Positions 25,590 to 34,444 of a DNA stretch of 64,000 nt are shown here, piece by piece. Positions within the stretch are counted from its first letter, which is position 1. Each line of letters opens with the position of its first letter. The translations under genes were made by a program, and so were the position numbers. Under the pieces are notes generated by a model. The model was not told the DNA's origin, did no database searches, and was given only the letters and a program-made list of their open reading frames with translations. Source of the DNA: Actinomycetota bacterium (GTDB lineage: Bacteria; Actinomycetota; AC-67). The stretch is from the NCBI GenBank assembly GCA_041658565.1, contig JBAZZY010000002.1, positions 62,001 to 126,000 of the forward strand, given 5' to 3'.

Positions 25590-26719
25590 CAAGCGCCGCC
25601 TTTCTGCGTGCCGTAGTGGATCATCAGCCACATCACCGCGACGTTGGCCGTCGCGAACCCGGCGGCGACCAGCGCGCGCCATTTCGGTTTCTCGCGAACC
25701 CACAGCCACCGGTCGCGGAAGAACCCCGCAAGGCCTTCGGGGTTCGAGAGAACGACCCACAGGACGCCGATTCCGAAGGCGATGTCGGTGTAGCGCGTGA
25801 GCCACTCGACTCCACGCAGCAACTCGGTCTGGATGATGAGGAACCAGCCGCCGAGGATTCCGCCCCAGATCGATCGCGCGCCCCCGATCACGACCATGAT
25901 GAACACGATGAAGGACAGGTAGAAGCCGTAGGTATCCAGCGTTGCCGACTTGACCAAGTGAACCTGCAGCGATCCCGCGATTCCGGCGACCACTCCGGAC
26001 AGGAAGAACGCCATCATCTTGTACTTGACGATGTTGACACCCATCGCCTGCGCCGCCGGTTCGTTCTCGCGCGTGGCGCGCATTGCGCGTCCGATGCGGG
26101 AGCGACTGAAACTGAACATGAACGCTACGACGAGGCAGAAGAAGAAGAGAACGAGCCAGAAGTAGCGCGTGTCGGATTCGAACGAGATCCCGAGGGTCGG
26201 CCGTTTGACCGCAACCCCGGCGAATCCGCCCGAGAACCAATCCCAACCTCGGAACAGCAACTCCTCGATCAGGCGGCCGAAGGCCAGCGTTGCGATCGCC
26301 AGGTACAGCCCTCGCAATCGCAGGGCGGGAAAGCCGACGGCAAGGCTGAACGGCAGCGTGGCAACACCGGCCGCGACGATCGAAGCCCAGAACGGCCAGC
26401 CGAAGTGAGTTTCAACGGCGGCGGATGTGAAGGCGCCGATTCCCACGACCGTGCCGGCCATGAGTGTGACCTGGCCGACGTAGCCCGTCACGAGGATCAG
26501 CGACAGGCCGATCATGGCGTAGATCAGGAAGTAGGTCGCGATGAACGTCCAGTAGTTCCCCGCAAGTGAAGGCACGGCGATAGCGGCCGCGAGTACAGCC
26601 GCGGCTGTGACGGCCATCGGCAGTCCGGCACTACGGGCGCCACTCACCGAGCGAGGTACGACGATGTGTGGCCGCGTGGGTGCGTCGACGGGCGCCGGCG
26701 CCTCGATCACTGCGCTCAC
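25589..26719 (-). CDS. livM: LIV-type ABC transporter permease (LivM-like)
   Basis: The 376-aa protein has about ten membrane helices and family markers: LSLILVTGYVGQVTLMAGTV, GFPALRLRGLYLAIATLAFG, RSRIGRAMRATRENEPAAQA and MGVNIVKYKMMAFFLSG. It has an N-terminal cytoplasmic extension of about 35 residues. Start and stop overlap both neighbours (ATGA with LivH, TGATG with LivG). It forms the membrane channel with LivH. Confidence 0.93.
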   Translation of the reverse strand: MSAVIEAPAPVDAPTRPHIVVPRSVSGARSAGLPMAVTAAAVLAAAIAVPSLAGNYWTFIATYFLIYAMIGLSLILVTGYVGQVTLMAGTVVGIGAFTSAAVETHFGWPFWASIVAAGVATLPFSLAVGFPALRLRGLYLAIATLAFGRLIEELLFRGWDWFSGGFAGVAVKRPTLGISFESDTRYFWLVLFFFCLVVAFMFSFSRSRIGRAMRATRENEPAAQAMGVNIVKYKMMAFFLSGVVAGIAGSLQVHLVKSATLDTYGFYLSFIVFIMVVIGGARSIWGGILGGWFLIIQTELLRGVEWLTRYTDIAFGIGVLWVVLSNPEGLAGFFRDRWLWVREKPKWRALVAAGFATANVAVMWLMIHYGTQKGGA

Positions 26720-27630
26720 CGGCCGGCTCCTTCGCCTTCAATGGCCTTCAGTTCGGCCGGAGTCACGAAGAAGCGGTCGATTCGTGCCAGGAGGAATGCG
26801 ACGATGCCGAGTGCAGCAATCGTGGGCGCCAGACGCGGGAAGACTCCGTGCATTCCGCGGAAAAGGCTTTCCATTGCGCCGAGCGCGATTCCTCCGATCA
26901 GCGCCATGGGGAGATTGACCAGACCGCCCAGGAGGGCGGCGGCGAACGCGACCGGCAGCATTGTGGCCATCTGGTTCGGATCGAGGTACTGCAGTGGCAG
27001 GTACAGGACTCCGGCGAGTGCCGCGAGCGCACCGCCGATTCCCCACGCCGTTGCCGAGATTCGCGCTTCGGGAACGCCCAGCATCTGTGACGCCTGACGG
27101 TTCTGCGCTACCGCGCGCAGCGCCATTCCGGTTACGCTGCGCTTCATCCACTGGTGCAGGCCGATTCCGACGGCGATGCTCGCGACGACCAGGGCAAGTT
27201 GCTCGGTTTGGATCGCCGCGAATCCGAAACGCAACACTTTGGTTCCGAATGGAGCGGGGAGTTGGATCCCGTGGTCGCTCTGGCCGCTCCAGATAACGCG
27301 CGCCAGCGCCGGCAAGATGAAGGCGACACCGACGCTGGCGATCAGGCGGGTGACCGGAGGAGCATCGCGCAGCCGCACGAACACGGTCTTGTACAGCCCG
27401 ACGCCCAGCCCGGCGCCAAACGCCACTGCGATGAGCAGCGCCCCCCACACCGTCAGGAACGGCGCGCGCGTTGTGACTTCCCAATAGACGTATGTCGAGA
27501 ACATCGCCATCGAAGTCTGGGCGAAGTTCAGCACGCCGGAACTGCGATAGATCAACACCAGGCCGAGGCCCAGCAAGGCGTACACACCGCCGATGCTTGC
27601 TCCGATGAGGATGAGATTCAGGTACAGCAT
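26716..27630 (-). CDS. livH: LIV-type ABC transporter permease (LivH-like)
   Basis: The 304-aa protein starts at 27630 after GAGGCG and has eight or nine membrane helices. Family markers are GASIGGVYALLGLGLVLIYR, SSGVLNFAQTSMAMF, GMALRAVAQNRQASQMLGV and GIGGALAALAGVLYLP. It follows the PLP decarboxylase gene by 17 bases and overlaps the LivM-like gene as ATGA. Together they import an amino acid-like or other small amphipathic ligand. Confidence 0.93.
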   Translation of the reverse strand: MLYLNLILIGASIGGVYALLGLGLVLIYRSSGVLNFAQTSMAMFSTYVYWEVTTRAPFLTVWGALLIAVAFGAGLGVGLYKTVFVRLRDAPPVTRLIASVGVAFILPALARVIWSGQSDHGIQLPAPFGTKVLRFGFAAIQTEQLALVVASIAVGIGLHQWMKRSVTGMALRAVAQNRQASQMLGVPEARISATAWGIGGALAALAGVLYLPLQYLDPNQMATMLPVAFAAALLGGLVNLPMALIGGIALGAMESLFRGMHGVFPRLAPTIAALGIVAFLLARIDRFFVTPAELKAIEGEGAGR

Positions 27631-27647
27631 GGTCGCCTCACCTGTGT

Positions 27648-29090
27648 TCAGTTCGCAGGAGTGAACAGTTCGTTCCCGCCGACGGTCAGTAGAGTTTCGC
27701 GCAGCGGCCCCGGCAGCGAGTCCAGAATCGAATTGACCTCGGCCATGTTGTCGCCGACCGAGTTCCACTCCAGCCCAGCCGCTGTCATCATCTGCCCGAT
27801 GATCTCGTCGGTCAGCGATGCCGGGTCCAGCCCCGCGAGCATCTCGCGCAAGGCCGGGTCCAAAGCCGGCGCGCGCCCCGCTGCTTCGACTACCGCCTTT
27901 TCGAGGTCGGCGAGCATCTCGTTCACGTGCGGAAGGCTCGCCGCGTAGACCAGTAGGTGCAGGCTGGCGGGCGATGGTCCGTACGACGGTTGCGGCGGCA
28001 CGAGCCATCCGCGCCGCTTCATCTCGTCCGCGATGAAGAAGACGTCGACATCGTCGGACGCAAACGCGATAAGACTCGTGTCGGTGTCGCCCAGCAAGCG
28101 CAGTCCGGGAATGGCTTCGAGCCCCTTCTTCAAGCGCTCGGTCGCCTCGAGCGTCTGTCGGGCCAGCTCCAGGTACCCCTCGTCGCCGATGAAGTGCAGC
28201 GCTGTCCAGGCGGCCGCCACCGGACCGCCGGCTTTGGTGCTCTGGATCGTCGCATTCAACATCGGGTATCCGGGCCAGCTTCCGAACGAGAACAACTGAT
28301 ACTTGCGCAGCGACTTGTCGCGGTAGAGCACGACGGAGGCTCCCTTGGGGCAGTACGCGTACTTGTGCAGGTCCATCGACATCGAGCACACGCCGGGCAC
28401 ACTGAAATCGAAGTCGGGGACGCTTCTGCCTAGTCGGCGGTAGTAGGGCAGCAGGAATCCACCGATGCAGCCGTCGACGTGCAGCCACACCTCATGCGCG
28501 CGCGCCACCTCGGCGATCTCTGTAATGGGGTCCATAACTCCATGCGGATACGAGACGGCCGATGCGACGATCATGATCGTGTTGGGCGTGACGGCGCGCG
28601 CGACGTCTGCGGGGTCGGCGCGGAACGTCACCGGATCCACCGCGGTGGGAACCGTTGTGAGCCCCAAGTAGTGGCACGCCTTGTGGAATGCCGGGTGGGC
28701 GGTGATCGGCAGGATGACCTCGGGCCGCTCGATCTCGGGCCGAAGGGCGCGCGCGCGGTCCCGTGCGCTCTTGACCGCGAGCATGCAGCTCTCGGTCCCG
28801 CCGCTGGTGAAGTTGCCGACGGCCTCCGGCGGTCCCTGCAGGTGCGCGATGCACATCGCGACGACCTCGTTCTCCAGGCGCAGCAGGCTTGGAAACGCTG
28901 TCGGATCGAGCGCGTTGAGTTTCAGGAACTCGACGAACGCCTCCTCAACGACGGCGTCGGCTTCGGCCAACCCTGAGTCGTAGACGAATCCCCACGCGCG
29001 CCCGCCGCGGGTCTCGGTGTCGTCGCGACGGTACTCGCGCAACTGCCGGAAGATCGCTTCCTTGTTGATGCCTTTGTCGGGGATTCTCAC
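27648..29090 (-). CDS. PLP-dependent group II decarboxylase, sphingosine-1-phosphate lyase-like
   Basis: The 480-aa enzyme starts at GTG after GGAGGTG. It has GNFTSGGTESCMLAVKSARD (phosphate/PLP-binding region), SAVSYPHGVMDPI, VDGCIGGF with the PLP-pyridine Asp, and the Schiff-base Lys in MDLHKYAYCPKG. The DLHKYGYxxKG form and the S..YPHG region are closer to sphingosine-1-phosphate lyases than to glutamate decarboxylase, but tyrosine or aspartate decarboxylases share much of this. The last 80 residues are a helical tail unlike either class. It lies inside a LIV-type ABC operon, so it probably acts on the imported compound. The substrate is not determinable from sequence. Confidence 0.82.
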   Translation of the reverse strand: MRIPDKGINKEAIFRQLREYRRDDTETRGGRAWGFVYDSGLAEADAVVEEAFVEFLKLNALDPTAFPSLLRLENEVVAMCIAHLQGPPEAVGNFTSGGTESCMLAVKSARDRARALRPEIERPEVILPITAHPAFHKACHYLGLTTVPTAVDPVTFRADPADVARAVTPNTIMIVASAVSYPHGVMDPITEIAEVARAHEVWLHVDGCIGGFLLPYYRRLGRSVPDFDFSVPGVCSMSMDLHKYAYCPKGASVVLYRDKSLRKYQLFSFGSWPGYPMLNATIQSTKAGGPVAAAWTALHFIGDEGYLELARQTLEATERLKKGLEAIPGLRLLGDTDTSLIAFASDDVDVFFIADEMKRRGWLVPPQPSYGPSPASLHLLVYAASLPHVNEMLADLEKAVVEAAGRAPALDPALREMLAGLDPASLTDEIIGQMMTAAGLEWNSVGDNMAEVNSILDSLPGPLRETLLTVGGNELFTPAN

Positions 29091-29123
29091 CGGTCACCTC
29101 CGCGCGGATGTCCGCGCACAACG

Positions 29124-30461
29124 TCAGAAATCGTTGATCGTGAAGTAGTCCTCTTCGGTGGCGCGCTGAAACGATTGGTTGTGGATGCGGAAGAACGCAA
29201 TTGCGGAGCGACCCCAGTGCTTCTTTGGGGCGAACGACAAGGGGGATCCCACTCCGTCGCTCCACCCGCGCAGCTCTCCGAGTGTTTTTGCGAGCCCGGC
29301 TCGCGTGAGGTTGGGTCCCACCCTGCGTGCCGCCTCCTCGAACATCCTCATGTCCGCCCACGGGCGCAAGGTGTTTTGTTCTTCGGTTCGTTTCGGGTAG
29401 TACTTCTTCAGCACCCGACGGAATCGCTGAAGTTCCGCGGTGTTGGTGCCGGGCGGCGCGAGTCCGTCGGTTGTGCCGATCAGCCCCTCGGTCTGGCTTC
29501 CGCCGATGTCGAGCACGAGTTGGGCCATTCCGCGCGGACCTGTGAATTGGACGCTCCAGCCCATGCGCCTCGCTGCCGCGGCACCTTCGGCCATCCCGAT
29601 CGGATCGGTGACGGCGACGACGTCGGGACGGGGGACCATGCTCGACCAGGCGGTGACGGTCGGCTCCATTGTCTGCTGATCGCACGTGCCGATATCGCGC
29701 TCGTCGACGACCGTGCCTCCGTAGCGCTCAAAGGATGCCTTGATCGAATCCTTGACTTGGTGGGACCAGGAACTGGGACAGAACCCGAGCGCCATTTGCT
29801 TCTTCCCCAGCCGCTTTGCGAGGAAGGCGCCGAGGATCTCGCCGTGGATCTTCGGCGCGACGAGGTTGGAGAATATCGACGCTCCGAGGTCTTCCGAGAT
29901 CTGCGAGGCCGCGTGGCAGCCGATACACGGGATCCCGTTCTCGTTGTAGTAGCGCATCGCCGAAGTGTTGGCGTTGTCCAGGCCCGACTGCGTCACTACC
30001 GCAAAGACCTTGTCCTTCTCGACCAACCGGCGCGCGGCGGCGAGTACTTGGTCGGGGGACTGGTAGGAGCCTGAGTAGTACACGAGCTGAACTCGGCGCC
30101 CGAAGATCCCTCCGTGCGCGTTGAGATCCGCGATGTACGCGTTCAGCGAGTCGAGCTGGGGACCGAAGAACGCGCGCGCCTGGCCGGTGAAGTCGCCGAT
30201 GTGCCCGATCTTGATCGTTGTCGCGGTTACTCCGACATCCGATGCGGTGAGCGATCCGGCGGGAACGTCTTGGTCCCAGGTCTTGACCGTGGTCGATCCG
30301 ACGCCCGGTCGGCCATTCGTCGATGCGGTGGCCTCGGGGGCGGCGGAAGCCGTTGCGGACTGCTCTACGGGGACCCGAATCGTGCGCACCTCGGTGGTGG
30401 TGCACGACGTGCCGACGAGCGTCGCGATCGCGAGCGCCGTGGCGACGGGAACGCGTCTCAT
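29124..30461 (-). CDS. LIV-type ABC transporter substrate-binding lipoprotein
   Basis: The 445-aa protein has a lipoprotein signal (LAIATLVGTSC, lipobox VGTSC with Cys20). A Ser/Thr/Ala/Pro linker follows, then a type I periplasmic-binding fold (IKIGHIGDFTGQARAFFGPQ, GGIFGRRVQLVYYSG, KVFAVVTQSGLDNAN). The start overlaps the stop of the LivF-like gene as ATGA. It supplies ligand to the LivH/LivM/LivG/LivF importer of this operon. It is related to, but clearly different from, the binding protein at 1507-2928. Confidence 0.92.
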   Translation of the reverse strand: MRRVPVATALAIATLVGTSCTTTEVRTIRVPVEQSATASAAPEATASTNGRPGVGSTTVKTWDQDVPAGSLTASDVGVTATTIKIGHIGDFTGQARAFFGPQLDSLNAYIADLNAHGGIFGRRVQLVYYSGSYQSPDQVLAAARRLVEKDKVFAVVTQSGLDNANTSAMRYYNENGIPCIGCHAASQISEDLGASIFSNLVAPKIHGEILGAFLAKRLGKKQMALGFCPSSWSHQVKDSIKASFERYGGTVVDERDIGTCDQQTMEPTVTAWSSMVPRPDVVAVTDPIGMAEGAAAARRMGWSVQFTGPRGMAQLVLDIGGSQTEGLIGTTDGLAPPGTNTAELQRFRRVLKKYYPKRTEEQNTLRPWADMRMFEEAARRVGPNLTRAGLAKTLGELRGWSDGVGSPLSFAPKKHWGRSAIAFFRIHNQSFQRATEEDYFTINDF

Positions 30462-31237
30462 AGGTTCGCCTCGGCCGCACCCGCGAGGAACACGCTTCGC
30501 AGGAGGTCGTTGCGACCGCGAAGTTCGGCAGCCGGTCCCGAGAAACGCACTTCCCCGCGTTCCATGAAGTAGGCGCGGTCGGCGATGTTCAGCGCCAAGT
30601 CGACGTGCTGCTCGACGATGACGACGCTGACGCCTTCTCGGTTCATCTTGCGAACGATGCCGAGCAACTGCCCGACGATGATCGGCGCCAGCCCCAGTGA
30701 CAACTCGTCGATCATGATCAGGCTGGGCCGCGAAACAAAGGCGCGCGCCAGAAGCAGCATCTGTTGCTGTCCACCCGACAGGCTCCCGGACATGTCTCCG
30801 AGGCGGTCGCCGAGCCAAGGAAAGAGGGCGATCACGCGGTCGATCTCTTCGCGCCACCGCTTCTTGTCGCGGCGGAACACGAATCCGCCGAGCTTTAGGT
30901 TCTCCTCGATCGTGAGGCCGGGCAGTGTTCCGCGACCCCCGGGAACTTGCACGATCCCGCGAGCGACGATCTCGTGGGAGGGCAGGCCCTCGATCCGTTC
31001 ATCTCGGAACGTGATCTGCCCTGCCGCCGGAGGCAGGATGCCGCTGATGGCCTTGAGCAAGGTGGACTTCCCGGCGCCGTTGACTCCAAGCAGAGCCACG
31101 ATTTCGTTTTCGAGCAGTTGGAAGTCGACGCCGTGCAGCGTCTGCACGCGGCCGTAGAAGACGTCCAGACCTGCGCAGGCCAGAAGCGGCGCGCCGATCG
31201 GCAGGCGCGCGACATCGTCGGTGACACCGGAGCGCAA
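30458..31237 (-). CDS. livF: LIV-type ABC transporter ATP-binding protein (LivF-like)
   Basis: The 259-aa ATPase has Walker A GVNGAGKST, signature LSGGQQQML, Walker B LIMIDELSLGLAP (LivF-typical) and switch His in EQHVDLAL. The Q-loop reads VQVPGGRGTLPGLTIEENL, which is the LivF form. The start is uncertain: the frame opens with TTG at 31237 and no strong ribosome site is visible. It is the first gene of the transporter operon, so the promoter should lie in 31238-31388. Confidence 0.9.
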   Translation of the reverse strand: MRSGVTDDVARLPIGAPLLACAGLDVFYGRVQTLHGVDFQLLENEIVALLGVNGAGKSTLLKAISGILPPAAGQITFRDERIEGLPSHEIVARGIVQVPGGRGTLPGLTIEENLKLGGFVFRRDKKRWREEIDRVIALFPWLGDRLGDMSGSLSGGQQQMLLLARAFVSRPSLIMIDELSLGLAPIIVGQLLGIVRKMNREGVSVVIVEQHVDLALNIADRAYFMERGEVRFSGPAAELRGRNDLLRSVFLAGAAEANL

Positions 31238-31388
31238 TGAAGTGCGGTTGGATTCCAGAGCGTCCTCCCACCCGGCGAGTCGACCCGCTCATCGAACGGT
31301 TCACTCGGGGACGCGACTCGGGGAATCGTATGAGTTCGGCGGAGATCGGGTCAAGATCGACAATACTTCCAACCCGGAAGTCCCGGCC
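31238..31388. promoter_or_regulatory. Upstream region of the LIV-type ABC operon
   Basis: About 150 bases lie between the operon's first gene and the 3' end of the EamA-type gene, both on the minus strand. It should hold the operon promoter; I cannot pick out boxes with confidence. Confidence 0.3.
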
Positions 31389-32318
31389 TCACGGAGTGTC
31401 GACGACGCCGATTTCGCTTGCTCCGGTGGTTCCTTTCTCGCTGCTGATCGCGATGATCGCGACGGCCGCGAGGACCGCCACGCCCCCGACCGCCTGCATT
31501 GGCCTGATGGACTCACCCAGGAAGACCCAGGAGAGCAGCCCCGCCCAGAAGGCCTCGAGCGTCAGGATCACCGCTGTGTCGGCCGCCCGGAGTCGTCGCA
31601 GAGCTGCGAACACGAGCGCGAAGGCAGATGCAGTCGCGACGCCGTTGGCAAGCACGATCCCGAGGTAGCGCGCAGGGACGTCAAAGCTCGAGGATCCGAA
31701 GGCGTATAGGAGCTGTGTTACCGCGACTCCCGCTGCGACCAGTGCTCCGACAGCCCGCGGGTCACTGCGTCGGGTTAGGCGGTCTCCGGCCATTAGATAA
31801 CCGCCGAAGGTCAGTGCTGCGCACAGAGCGAAGGCGACTCCTGCTCCCGAGATCGTGAGGTGATCTCGTGACGCGATAACCAGCGCGGCACCCGACGTGG
31901 ACAATGCGAGGGCGCCCAGGGTCCGGCGTCCAACCTTGCGCGCGCCCGTGAGTGCTTCTGTCACGGTCACCAGGGCGGGATAGGAGTAGAAGAGCAGCGT
32001 CACCGCGGCGGCACTTCCGTGTTGCAGTGCGAGGTAGAAGAACGTTGCCTCAATGGAGTAAACAACCGCACCAAGTCCGAAGGTCGCCACCCGCTCGCCG
32101 GGTGCCGGCAGCAGCGGGGCCCGCAACAGCCAAAGGAGGGCCCACAGTACGAGTGCGGCCGTGGCGAAGCGGATCCCGAGAACTCCCGACGGGGGTAACT
32201 GGGCGCGCGCAAGCGCGCGGCTGAGGGCGACCGTGGCTCCGAACGAGAGCGCCCCGCCGGCGGCGAGTCCCGCGCTGACGGCACGGTTTCCGGAGGCGGA
32301 ATGGTGCGCGTCGTCCAC
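31389..32318 (-). CDS. EamA/DMT-family transporter
   Basis: The 309-aa protein has ten predicted membrane helices in two EamA repeats (first FGATVALSRALARAQLPPSG, second SGAGVAFALCAALTFGGYL), the standard drug/metabolite transporter architecture. The C-terminal repeat ends with AFWAGLLSWVFLGESIRPMQ, a conserved family segment. The GTG start has AGGAGG 6 bases upstream. Likely an exporter of amino acids or small metabolites. It is transcribed divergently from the response regulator at 32444. Confidence 0.9.
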   Translation of the reverse strand: MDDAHHSASGNRAVSAGLAAGGALSFGATVALSRALARAQLPPSGVLGIRFATAALVLWALLWLLRAPLLPAPGERVATFGLGAVVYSIEATFFYLALQHGSAAAVTLLFYSYPALVTVTEALTGARKVGRRTLGALALSTSGAALVIASRDHLTISGAGVAFALCAALTFGGYLMAGDRLTRRSDPRAVGALVAAGVAVTQLLYAFGSSSFDVPARYLGIVLANGVATASAFALVFAALRRLRAADTAVILTLEAFWAGLLSWVFLGESIRPMQAVGGVAVLAAVAIIAISSEKGTTGASEIGVVDTP

Positions 32319-32336
32319 TGGCGGGCCTCCTGGGGC

Positions 32337-32353
32337 GCGGGCCGGCGGCCCGC
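32337..32353. promoter_or_regulatory. 7-bp GC inverted repeat between divergent genes
   Basis: GCGGGCC and GGCCCGC flank a 3-base loop GGC. It lies 18 bases upstream of the EamA-type start and about 90 bases before the response regulator start. It may be an operator or leader hairpin. Confidence 0.3.
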
Positions 32354-32443
32354 TTGGACAGCGAATGCTACACCTCGCAAATGGTGCGTTTGTGGGATCA
32401 CTCAGGCGCGCGACACGGGTGCGGCATTAGTAGAGTTCAGGGC

Positions 32444-33139
32444 GTGATAGGTGCTGAGCGGCCCGACGACTCGGGCGCGCGTACCCGAGTGCTGATTGTC
32501 GATGAACACCGGAGCTATGCGGATGCTCTTGGGGTCGCCGTCGAGAGCCGGGCGGACATGCGGTTCGTCGGCGCGGCCGTGACGGCCGCGGAAGTCGCCG
32601 ACCTGGTTGTTCGAAAGGCTCCCGACGTTGTTGTGATGGACCTCTCGCTCCCCGGGGGTGATCCGGCGGATGGTCCGGGCCGAGTCCGGCGGCTGCGTCC
32701 GGAAACCCGGGTCGTTGTTCTAACCGCGCATCCGGACTCGGAATCCATGGCCCGCGCCGCTGCCGAGGGTGTGTCGGTGTTCCTGTCGAAGGCGACGCCG
32801 GTGTCGGTGGTTCTCGACGCGGTGCGGTCGTGTTCGACCGAACACATGGTCGTTGGGGAGCGGACCCTGTCGGAGTTCAGAGGCTCTTTGACGCAGCGCG
32901 CCGGCAAACTCGCGAACTCGAGTTCGCCCGAGTTGACGGTCCGAGAGTTGGAGGTGATCGCCCTCATGGCCCGAGGATGTGACGCCGCTCGAATCGGCGC
33001 ACAACTTGGTATTCGACTAAGCACCTGCCGCTGGCATATTCGTGGCATTCTGCGCAAACTGGGCGCACATTCGCAGCTTGAGGCCGTCCTTATCGCGGTT
33101 CGCCTTGGCTTGGTTCCTCCCCCCGAACGCGAGGCGTAG
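32444..33139 (+). CDS. NarL/LuxR-type response regulator, copy 1
   Basis: The 231-aa protein has a receiver domain (RVLIVDEHRSYADALG, phosphoacceptor Asp in VVVMDLSLPGGD, Thr in VLTAH, Lys in FLSKATP). A C-terminal LuxR-type HTH follows (LTVRELEVIALMARGCD, IRLSTCRWHIRGILRKLG). The start is taken as GTG at 32444, giving a normal short N-terminus; the frame extends further upstream without protein-like sequence. The helix STCRWHI and the tail AHSQLEAVLIAVRLGL are closely shared with the regulator at 33671, so the two are paralogues. It is the first gene of the signalling island. Confidence 0.88.
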   Translation: MIGAERPDDSGARTRVLIVDEHRSYADALGVAVESRADMRFVGAAVTAAEVADLVVRKAPDVVVMDLSLPGGDPADGPGRVRRLRPETRVVVLTAHPDSESMARAAAEGVSVFLSKATPVSVVLDAVRSCSTEHMVVGERTLSEFRGSLTQRAGKLANSSSPELTVRELEVIALMARGCDAARIGAQLGIRLSTCRWHIRGILRKLGAHSQLEAVLIAVRLGLVPPPEREA

Positions 33140-33242
33140 CACTCTCAATTGAGTGCGCCGAACGGGCCGTTTGTGCCTGTACGCATCGCTGCATCGTGCA
33201 GCAAACTGCCATTTGGTACTTAAGCGAAGCGGAGCAGACATC

Positions 33243-33608
33243 TTGAAAAGGACCGAGGGGTACCTCGCGAGTGGCGCCACGCCGTTCGGCGAGGGTGCTC
33301 GCGTGGTTGCCCTTGGGGTGGGCGGCGTCGTCGTCTCACCGGAGAAGTTCCCGTTCGACGGAGGGGTCTCCCCTTCTCCTCCGACGGTGGGGAAGGCGGT
33401 CACGAAGCCTGAGTCTCCGGGGATCTACGACGAAGCAGCCCTTCGCGCGGCGACTGCGCTGCGCGTTGCAGTGCGGGTGCTCGCGCGGCGTTGGAGCATG
33501 CTCAACTCCGACGACCGCGCGCGTGCCCTGGGGCTCTTGGTGTCCGCGGCCGAGCGCCTCGAGGCGTGCATGAAGGATCCGGGGCACGCAGACCCGATCC
33601 GATCGTAA
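33243..33608 (+). CDS. Small helical protein, copy 1 of a family paired with response regulators
   Basis: The 121-aa frame is open; the start is uncertain (TTG at 33243 after GGAG, or an upstream GTG at 33153). It has a stretch RVVALGVGGVVV, then FDGGVSPSPP, and a helical C-terminal part (ALRAATALRVAVRVLARRWS, ARALGLLVSAAERLEACM). The same order (VVALGV, LDGGVFPSLP, LRAAAAVLARRW, LRALALLESAAARMEEA) occurs in the gene at 34711, so they are paralogues. No known domain is recognised. It lies between the two paralogous response regulators. Confidence 0.65.
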   Translation: MKRTEGYLASGATPFGEGARVVALGVGGVVVSPEKFPFDGGVSPSPPTVGKAVTKPESPGIYDEAALRAATALRVAVRVLARRWSMLNSDDRARALGLLVSAAERLEACMKDPGHADPIRS

Positions 33609-33670
33609 GCCCGATTGCCAAAGTGGTGCGCGACCTGAACCATCGCCTAGAGTTCGTGCCCGGAGGGTGT

Positions 33671-34372
33671 ATGGCGGATGACGGGCAGAACCGGGCACGA
33701 TCGGTCACGCGAGTACTGGTGGTAGACGACCACAAGGCGGTTGCCGAGTCACTCGCGATCGCGATTGGGGTTCAGGCCGACTTGGAGTCGGTCGGCATCG
33801 CCTCGACACTTGAGGAGGCGGCGCGCCTTGTCGACGAAAAGACGCCCGATGTTGTGTTGATGGACCTTCGCCTCCCGGACGGGGATGGGATCGAGGGAAC
33901 CAGCAGAGTCAAGGCGTTGCGCCCGTCTGCGCGGGTGGTCATCCTGACGGCTCACGGAGATCCTGAGTGGATGGCGAGGGCTGCTTCGGCCGGTGCCTCG
34001 GGATTTCTGCAAAAGACCAGTCCGGTCGCCCAGATTCTCGATGCTATTCGCGCGGCCGGCGCCGGTGGCATGCTCGTCGAGCGTTCGGCCCTTGCCGGGA
34101 TGATCGAGCATATTCGCGGGACGGGCCAAGGGAACTCGGCCGGGGACGTTTCTCGTATGACCGCGCGCGAGATGGAGGTCCTGCGCCTCATGGGCGAGGG
34201 GATGGATCCTTCCGGGATCGCCAAGCGCCTAGGGATCAAGTTGAGCACGTGCCGAGGGTACGTGCAGAGCATCCTCGCCAAGCTGGAGGTTCACAGCCAG
34301 TTGGAGGCCGTCGTCGTTGCGGTGCGCCGGGGTCTTATCTCCGCCCCGCGCGGAATCCCCGACGCCTGGTAG
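33671..34372 (+). CDS. NarL/LuxR-type response regulator, copy 2
   Basis: The 233-aa protein starts at ATG after GGAGGG. The receiver has VLVVDDHKAVAESLA, the phosphoacceptor Asp in VVLMDLRLPDGDG, Thr in ILTAHG and Lys in FLQKTSP. The HTH is MTAREMEVLRLMGEGMD ... IKLSTCRGYVQSILAKLEVH. It is clearly the paralogue of the regulator at 32444, with the same spacing and C-terminal tail. A likely partner kinase is the hybrid kinase at 35653 or the kinase at 42314, neither of which has a private regulator nearby. Confidence 0.92.
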   Translation: MADDGQNRARSVTRVLVVDDHKAVAESLAIAIGVQADLESVGIASTLEEAARLVDEKTPDVVLMDLRLPDGDGIEGTSRVKALRPSARVVILTAHGDPEWMARAASAGASGFLQKTSPVAQILDAIRAAGAGGMLVERSALAGMIEHIRGTGQGNSAGDVSRMTAREMEVLRLMGEGMDPSGIAKRLGIKLSTCRGYVQSILAKLEVHSQLEAVVVAVRRGLISAPRGIPDAW

Positions 34373-34382
34373 TCAATATTGC

Positions 34383-34395
34383 GGGGCGTTGCCCC
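34383..34395 (+). terminator. Short hairpin after response regulator copy 2
   Basis: GGGGC-GTT-GCCCC lies 10 bases beyond the stop and is followed by TGTAATTT. It is only 5 bp long, so it is a weak terminator candidate at best. Confidence 0.25.
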
Positions 34396-34444
34396 TGTAA
34401 TTTCCGGCTGGTCCCGCTTCGCGGCAAACTGCAGAATTCGCCGC

